A stretch of DNA of 64,000 nucleotides, from NCBI RefSeq assembly GCF_014489615.1, contig NZ_CP060825.1, positions 3,982,501 to 4,046,500 on the forward strand. Reading direction: 5' to 3'. Made by a program: the position numbers and the translations under genes. Numbering within the stretch: position 1 is the stretch's first letter; each line of letters opens with the position of its first letter. The DNA is from Streptomyces genisteinicus. GTDB taxonomy: Bacteria; Actinomycetota; Actinomycetes; Streptomycetales; Streptomycetaceae. This document shows positions 62,163 through 64,000 of this stretch, piece after piece. The notes beneath the pieces were generated by a model. The model did not search any database. It was given only the letters and a program-made list of their open reading frames with translations, and was not told where the DNA came from.

Positions 62163-63136
62163 TGGGAAAGACCTCGCGCCTCGCGGGAGCGGTACTCGGT
62201 GTGGTGGCCCTCACGGGTTCCCTCGCCGCGTGCGGCGGTGACAGCCTGGAGAAGGAGAAGGGAGCTGGTGCGTCCGGCGGCTCGGGCGGCAAGGGCTCGC
62301 TGGTGATCGGGGCGGCCGCGTTCACCGAGTCCAAGGTGCTCGCCGAGCTCTACTCGCAACTGCTCGCCGACGCCGGCTACGCGACCTCGGTCACCACCGT
62401 GAAGAACCGGGAACTGTACGAACCCGCCCTGGAGAAGGGCGAGATAGACATCATTCCGGAGTACGCGGCCACGCTCGCCGAATTCCTCAACGCGAAGGTG
62501 AACGGCGCGAAGGCCCCCGAGGAGAAGCCGGTCGCCTCCAGTGATGTCGAAGCCACCGTCACCGCACTCACCGCGCTCGCGGAACCGCTCGGGCTGAAGA
62601 TCCTTCCCGCGGGCCGGGCGGTCGACCAGAACGCCTTCGCGGTGTCCGCCGAATTCGCCGAGAAGAACAAGCTCACCACGCTGTCCGATCTCGGCCGCGC
62701 GAAGATCAAGGTGAAGATCGCCGCCGGAGACGAGTGCGAGGTGCGCCCGTTCTGCGCGCCCGGCCTCAAGAAGACGTACGGCATCGACGTGGCCGGAATC
62801 GACCCCAAGGGCGTCGGCACCCCGCAGTCCAAGCAGGCCGTGAAGGACGGCGAGGACCAGCTGGTGCTGACGACCACCACCGACGCCACCCTGGAGAGCT
62901 TCGGCCTGGTGCTCCTGGAGGACGACAAGAAGCTCCAGAACGCCGACAACATCCTTCCGGTCGTCAATGCGAAGGACGCCGGGGACAAGGCGATCGCCGA
63001 CGCCCTGGCGAAGCTGACCGACGTGCTGAGCACCGAGGATCTCACCGAGCTGAACCGCAAGGTGGACGCCGAGCGCGCCAAGCCCCAGGACGCCGCGGGC
63101 GACTATCTCCGCGCCAAGGGCCTGATCGACGGGTAG
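62162..63136 (+). CDS. glycine betaine/choline substrate-binding lipoprotein (OpuCC type)
   Basis: 324 residues with lipoprotein leader and lipobox SLAAC (Cys about residue 24). The type II binding protein domain shows LVIGAAAFTESKVLAELYSQLL, DIIPEYAATLAEFL, FAVSAEFAEKNKLTTLSDL and FCAPGLKKTYGID. It captures quaternary ammonium compounds for the permeases. ATG 62162 has ggag upstream. Confidence 0.9.
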   Translation: MGKTSRLAGAVLGVVALTGSLAACGGDSLEKEKGAGASGGSGGKGSLVIGAAAFTESKVLAELYSQLLADAGYATSVTTVKNRELYEPALEKGEIDIIPEYAATLAEFLNAKVNGAKAPEEKPVASSDVEATVTALTALAEPLGLKILPAGRAVDQNAFAVSAEFAEKNKLTTLSDLGRAKIKVKIAAGDECEVRPFCAPGLKKTYGIDVAGIDPKGVGTPQSKQAVKDGEDQLVLTTTTDATLESFGLVLLEDDKKLQNADNILPVVNAKDAGDKAIADALAKLTDVLSTEDLTELNRKVDAERAKPQDAAGDYLRAKGLIDG

Positions 63137-63143
63137 GCCCCGT

Positions 63144-63173
63144 CCGGGCCGGGAAGCGCGCGCCCCGGCCCGG
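63144..63173 (+). terminator. terminator after the binding protein gene
   Basis: CCGGGCCGGG (63144-63153) pairs with CCCGGCCCGG (63164-63173), loop 10 bases. Confidence 0.65.
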
Positions 63174-63250
63174 TCGTCCCGCGCGTTTCTTCGCAGAGAT
63201 TTGCCGGGCCGACACCCCATGCGGCGCCTACGCACGGTAAATTTCGGGCC

Positions 63251-64000
63251 ATGCCACGTGGACGTCACCGCCATTCCCCGCCCCTGCACAAGCTGCTGCC
63301 GCCGTCGGCAGTGGCCGGAGCGTCGGTTCTGTGCGCCGCCGGCGCGTGGTTCGTCGGTGATGCCCTGGTGCTGCGCTCCCTGGTGGCGGCCGCCGCGGCG
63401 GCCGCCGTGACGGGCGCGGTCCTGATGCGCAGCTGGGACCGGAGCGCCGGCCGCCGCGTCGCGGAGCTGACGCGCGGGCGCGCGAGCGACCAGTGGAAGA
63501 CCGAGGAGCGCATCGCCGAACTCGAGGCGGACATCGACGAGTCACGCGAGCTGCGCGCCAAGCTCGACGCCAAACTGCGCGCCAAGCGGGTCGAACTCGC
63601 GGGCCTGCGCGGCGAGCACGCCGCGCTGCTGCGCCGGTACGCCACCGCGGAGACGGAGCGCGCGAGCGCCCTGGAGGGCCGCCGGCAGCTCGCCATCGAG
63701 GCGGCCGAGCCCGCCCGTGCCCTGCCCGCGCCCGGCCCGGCTCCCACCCCGGACCTGTACGCGCGTGCCGCCCGTGCGCTCGGCGACCTCTCCCGCAACG
63801 CGGCGGCCCAGGAGGCCAGACGCACGGTGGAGGAGGCCCGGGCGCGCGATCTCGCCGAGCGCGCACGGGAGGCGGACGAACCGCAGGGGAAGCACGCGGC
63901 GGGCACCGGAGCAGGTCAGCAGGTCCGTCCGGCGTCCGCCCTCCCCGCCCGCCGTCCCGTCCCCGCGGCGTCGGCCATCGTGCCGTACGGCGCCCAGCGC
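63251..64000 (+). CDS. membrane-anchored coiled-coil protein (3' truncated by window)
   Basis: 250 residues are visible without a stop, so the gene runs past the window. A short basic N terminus and two adjacent hydrophobic stretches (SAVAGASVLCAAGAWFVG and SLVAAAAAAAVTGAVLM) precede a long charged helical region from about residue 75 (ERIAELEADIDESRELRAKL and after), predicted coiled coil. It matches a conserved streptomycete protein of unknown function. The last visible part is Pro/Ala-rich. ATG 63251. Confidence 0.7.
   Translation, partial: MPRGRHRHSPPLHKLLPPSAVAGASVLCAAGAWFVGDALVLRSLVAAAAAAAVTGAVLMRSWDRSAGRRVAELTRGRASDQWKTEERIAELEADIDESRELRAKLDAKLRAKRVELAGLRGEHAALLRRYATAETERASALEGRRQLAIEAAEPARALPAPGPAPTPDLYARAARALGDLSRNAAAQEARRTVEEARARDLAERAREADEPQGKHAAGTGAGQQVRPASALPARRPVPAASAIVPYGAQR

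Overview
The window is a stretch of actinobacterial chromosome, almost certainly Streptomyces. It is very G+C-rich with strong G/C bias at third codon positions, uses many GTG and some TTG starts, and carries Streptomyces hallmark families: SARP regulator, DUF397 plus DUF5753 XRE regulator plus HATPase trio, SpoIIE-type phosphatase with GAF and HATPase domains, and DrrAB-like ABC exporters. I see no tRNA, rRNA, CRISPR array, transposase or prophage gene. Both ends are cut inside genes.

Region 1 (1-5.7 kb) is the end of a biosynthetic cluster: two FabZ-like hot-dog proteins, a FabG-type ketoreductase, a DsbA-fold isomerase of the 2-hydroxychromene-2-carboxylate isomerase family, an alpha/beta hydrolase, an SRPBCC protein and a 14-TM exporter. 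This set resembles the tailoring part of highly reducing type II PKS (polyene or cinnamoyl-type) clusters and ends in two strong hairpins.

Region 2 (5.7-9.5 kb) holds a striking array of 10-bp repeats with GGTGCC cores just upstream of a ribbon-helix-helix (RHH) gene, then DUF4097 and a DrrA/DrrB-like ABC pair.

Region 3 (9.5-36 kb) is accessory and regulatory. It contains a PucR regulator with an MHS transporter, a Tat-exported family 8 polysaccharide lyase with a LacI-type operator, a SARP, an ECF sigma factor with a duplicated-domain membrane protein, an exonuclease-type DNA polymerase I relative, a maltose-O-acetyltransferase-like enzyme, lipoproteins, a SpoIIE-type phosphatase, an ABC export pair with a dyad in its control region, DUF2786, and a lutABC lactate operon with its FadR-type GntR regulator and matching operators.

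Region 4 (35.7-46.5 kb) starts with a developmental-type trio (DUF397, HATPase, XRE/DUF5753) in which two promoters share an unusual 28-bp element. It continues with aldehyde dehydrogenase, DinB, VOC/PadR, glutamate decarboxylase, YbjQ, DedA and ThrE genes.

Region 5 (46.5-58 kb) is core: ppa, dacB, a zinc metalloprotease, tilS, hpt, ftsH and folE on one side, and the convergent folP - NTF2-like - folB - folK - DUF3180 set on the other. Next to folP is a shortened MprF/LysX-like membrane protein.

Region 6 (59-64 kb) is a glycine betaine/choline (OpuC-type) ABC system whose ATPase gene is divergent from the permease and binding-protein genes. A small repeat-rich ORF is translationally threaded between the second permease and the binding protein. 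The window ends inside a membrane-anchored coiled-coil protein gene.
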